A stretch of DNA of 7,895 nucleotides from an uncultured Cellvibrio sp. Its GTDB lineage: Bacteria; Pseudomonadota; Gammaproteobacteria; Pseudomonadales; Cellvibrionaceae. A program made the translations under genes and the position numbers. Below the pieces are notes generated by a model, which saw only the letters and a program-made list of their open reading frames with translations, did not search any database and had not been told where the DNA came from. The stretch covers positions 1 to 7,895 of the forward strand of contig CAMLRJ010000138.1 of NCBI GenBank assembly GCA_946482345.1, read 5' to 3'. Shown in pieces: positions 6,982 through 7,895 of the stretch. Numbering within the stretch: position 1 is the stretch's first letter; the number at the start of each line of letters is the position of its first letter.

Positions 6982-7083
6982 CCCTCACCCTAACCTCTCC
7001 CGGAGGGAGAGGGAATTAATTTCACTCTGCATTAAGTAGGGAGTAAAGTCCCCTCTCCCTCCGGGAGAGGGTTAGGGTGAGGG
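6982..7083. repeat. Intergenic inverted repeat copy B between the SDR and hydrolase genes
   Basis: The left arm (6982-7013) and right arm (7051-7083) are inverted copies that differ by a single extra C. Each arm carries CCCTCACCCTAACC and an inner CTCCCGGAGGGAG palindrome. The 37-base spacer contains the 27-bp core (7025-7051) shared with the copy at 5984. The element fills most of the 141-bp gap and ends 7 bp after the SDR stop codon. No transposase or T-tract is attached, so it looks like a REP-type or miniature non-autonomous element. Confidence 0.85.
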
Positions 7084-7090
7084 CAAAATT

Positions 7091-7819
7091 TTAATTACTC
7101 CAACCACCATCAATCACGTTGATGGTGCCTGTTGTAAATGCAGAGGCATCACTCGCGAGATAAAGTGCTAATTCTGCCATTTCTTTTGCAGTTCCCAAAC
7201 GTCCCATAGGTTGTCTTGCGACAAAATTTTTATAAGCCGTTTCGTAATCACCTGTAGCATGCATTCTTTGCTCAAGTGATGGTGTCTGTACAGTACCGGG
7301 ACAAATTGCATTACAACGAATACCCTGGGTCACAAAATCAGCCGCAACCGCTTTGGTCATACCAATTACTGCTGCTTTGGTCATGCCATAAGCAAAACGA
7401 TTGGGTGCGCCCTTTATTGAACTGGCAACTGATGACATATTAATAATAGAGCCACCGCCTTTATTGATCATGCCTGGCAAAAAAGTTCTGATCATTCTGT
7501 ACATTGAAGTGACATTCAAATCAAACGAAAAATTCCAATCTTTTTCGTCGCAATCCAGAATAGTACCGTTATGAACGTAACCGACACCATTAAATAAAAT
7601 ATCAATATCACCGATTTTTTTACTTAATAGCTGGACTTCTTCCGATTTAAGCACATCCAGTTGATATTTTTCACAACCCGATAAATCTTGTAAACCTTCG
7701 AGATTAATATCGGTTGCAATAACGCGCGCACCTTCTGCTGCAAATAATTCTGCTGTTGCGCGACCTATACCTTGTGCAGCAGCGGTGATTAATGCGGTTT
7801 TACCTTCTAAACGTTTCAT
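7091..7819 (-). CDS. Short-chain dehydrogenase, probable 2-keto-3-deoxy-L-fuconate dehydrogenase
   Basis: A 242-residue classical SDR of normal length with a complete Rossmann fold. The cofactor motif is TAAAQGIG (12-19), and Asp37 in IATDIN indicates NAD preference. The structural NNAG motif reads NGVG (77-80). The catalytic tetrad is Asn102, Ser130, Tyr144 and Lys148, within NMSSVASSIKGAPNRFAYGMTK. The C-terminus GTINVIDGGWSN, the CDEKDWNFSFDLNV block and Arg141 three residues before the tyrosine resemble human BDH2 (DHRS6) and bacterial 2-keto-3-deoxy-L-fuconate dehydrogenases. The enzyme would oxidise the 4-hydroxyl of 2-keto-3-deoxy-L-fuconate to give the diketo acid, the substrate of the hydrolase encoded 141 bp downstream. 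The start is the ATG at 7819, just before MKRLEGK, the usual SDR beginning; the ribosome site is weak. A 3-hydroxybutyrate-type or L-rhamnonate-pathway activity is the main alternative. Confidence 0.9.
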   Translation of the reverse strand: MKRLEGKTALITAAAQGIGRATAELFAAEGARVIATDINLEGLQDLSGCEKYQLDVLKSEEVQLLSKKIGDIDILFNGVGYVHNGTILDCDEKDWNFSFDLNVTSMYRMIRTFLPGMINKGGGSIINMSSVASSIKGAPNRFAYGMTKAAVIGMTKAVAADFVTQGIRCNAICPGTVQTPSLEQRMHATGDYETAYKNFVARQPMGRLGTAKEMAELALYLASDASAFTTGTINVIDGGWSN

Positions 7820-7854
7820 AACTAAATTTGTTCCGTATTTGCTGATCTGTTTGA

Positions 7855-7895
7855 CCCCACCCTAACCCTCCCCTTGCCAAGGGAGGGAACAAATT
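7855..7895. repeat. Intergenic repeat copy C, left arm only (cut by window edge)
   Basis: CCCACCCTAACCCTCCCC followed by TTGCC and AAGGGAGGGAAC repeats the arm design of copies A and B: CCCTAACC, an inner C/G palindrome, and a trailing GGGAAC-AAATT like the GGGGAAC-AAAAT of copy A at 5969-5979. It lies 35 bp upstream of the SDR start. The core and other arm, if present, are beyond the window. Confidence 0.6.

Noticed and set aside
6950..6988. Upstream GTG start giving the hydrolase 13 extra residues
   Set aside because: The GTG lies in a repeat arm, and the extra residues are unlike the family, which begins at MKLLRYG.

Overview
The window looks like a chromosomal stretch of a polysaccharide-degrading gammaproteobacterium, most likely Cellvibrio or a close relative. 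This is inferred from gene content: a TonB-dependent receptor of the TonB-Xanth-Caul type beside a GH53 galactanase lipoprotein, an SGNH-esterase lipoprotein with a carbohydrate-binding-like domain, and a pair of sugar-acid catabolism enzymes. Base composition is moderate and uneven, from about 38% GC over the counted part of the hypothetical gene to about 55% in one counted stretch of the receptor gene. All genes recognised are on the minus strand, so the window reads right to left.

Right part (about 6098-7895): an SDR dehydrogenase (7091-7819) is followed by a fumarylacetoacetate-hydrolase-family enzyme (6098-6949). Together they fit the last two steps of the non-phosphorylating diketo-hydrolase route for L-fucose or a related 6-deoxy sugar: 2-keto-3-deoxy-L-fuconate is oxidised to the 2,4-diketo acid, which is cleaved to pyruvate and L-lactate. 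The three gaps around these genes (5844-6097, 6950-7090, and upstream of 7819) each carry a C/G-rich inverted repeat of one family. Two copies share a 27-bp core. In one copy an arm is expanded into a multi-hairpin structure, and its end supplies the stop codon of the hydrolase gene.

Middle part (3695-5843): a tight three-gene operon encodes an SGNH/GDSL hydrolase lipoprotein, a short alkyltransferase-like (ATL) DNA-repair protein with a TTG start, and a 171-residue protein I do not recognise. The gaps are 14 and 5 bp. A probable terminator lies about 200 bp downstream at 3474-3498.

Left part (1-3464): a galactan-uptake and degradation unit. A candidate promoter (3436-3464) is covered by a perfect 22-bp LacI-type palindrome, with a second imperfect one 58 bp downstream. 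It drives a TonB-dependent receptor (3276 to 559) and then a secreted GH53 endo-1,4-beta-galactanase, cut by the window edge at base 1. The receptor reading frame is broken by one in-frame TGA (2806-2808) at a position where this family normally has glycine. The frame is otherwise full length, so this is a fresh nonsense mutation, a sequencing error, or a recoded site. A small terminator-like hairpin lies between receptor and galactanase and may make expression of the enzyme partial.

The gap 3277-3694 is the only gene-free stretch over 300 bp. I saw no tRNA, rRNA, CRISPR, transposase or phage gene. Nothing here is clearly a new biological system. The strongest leads are the interrupted receptor, the repeat family with its expanded copy, and the SGNH protein's domain architecture.
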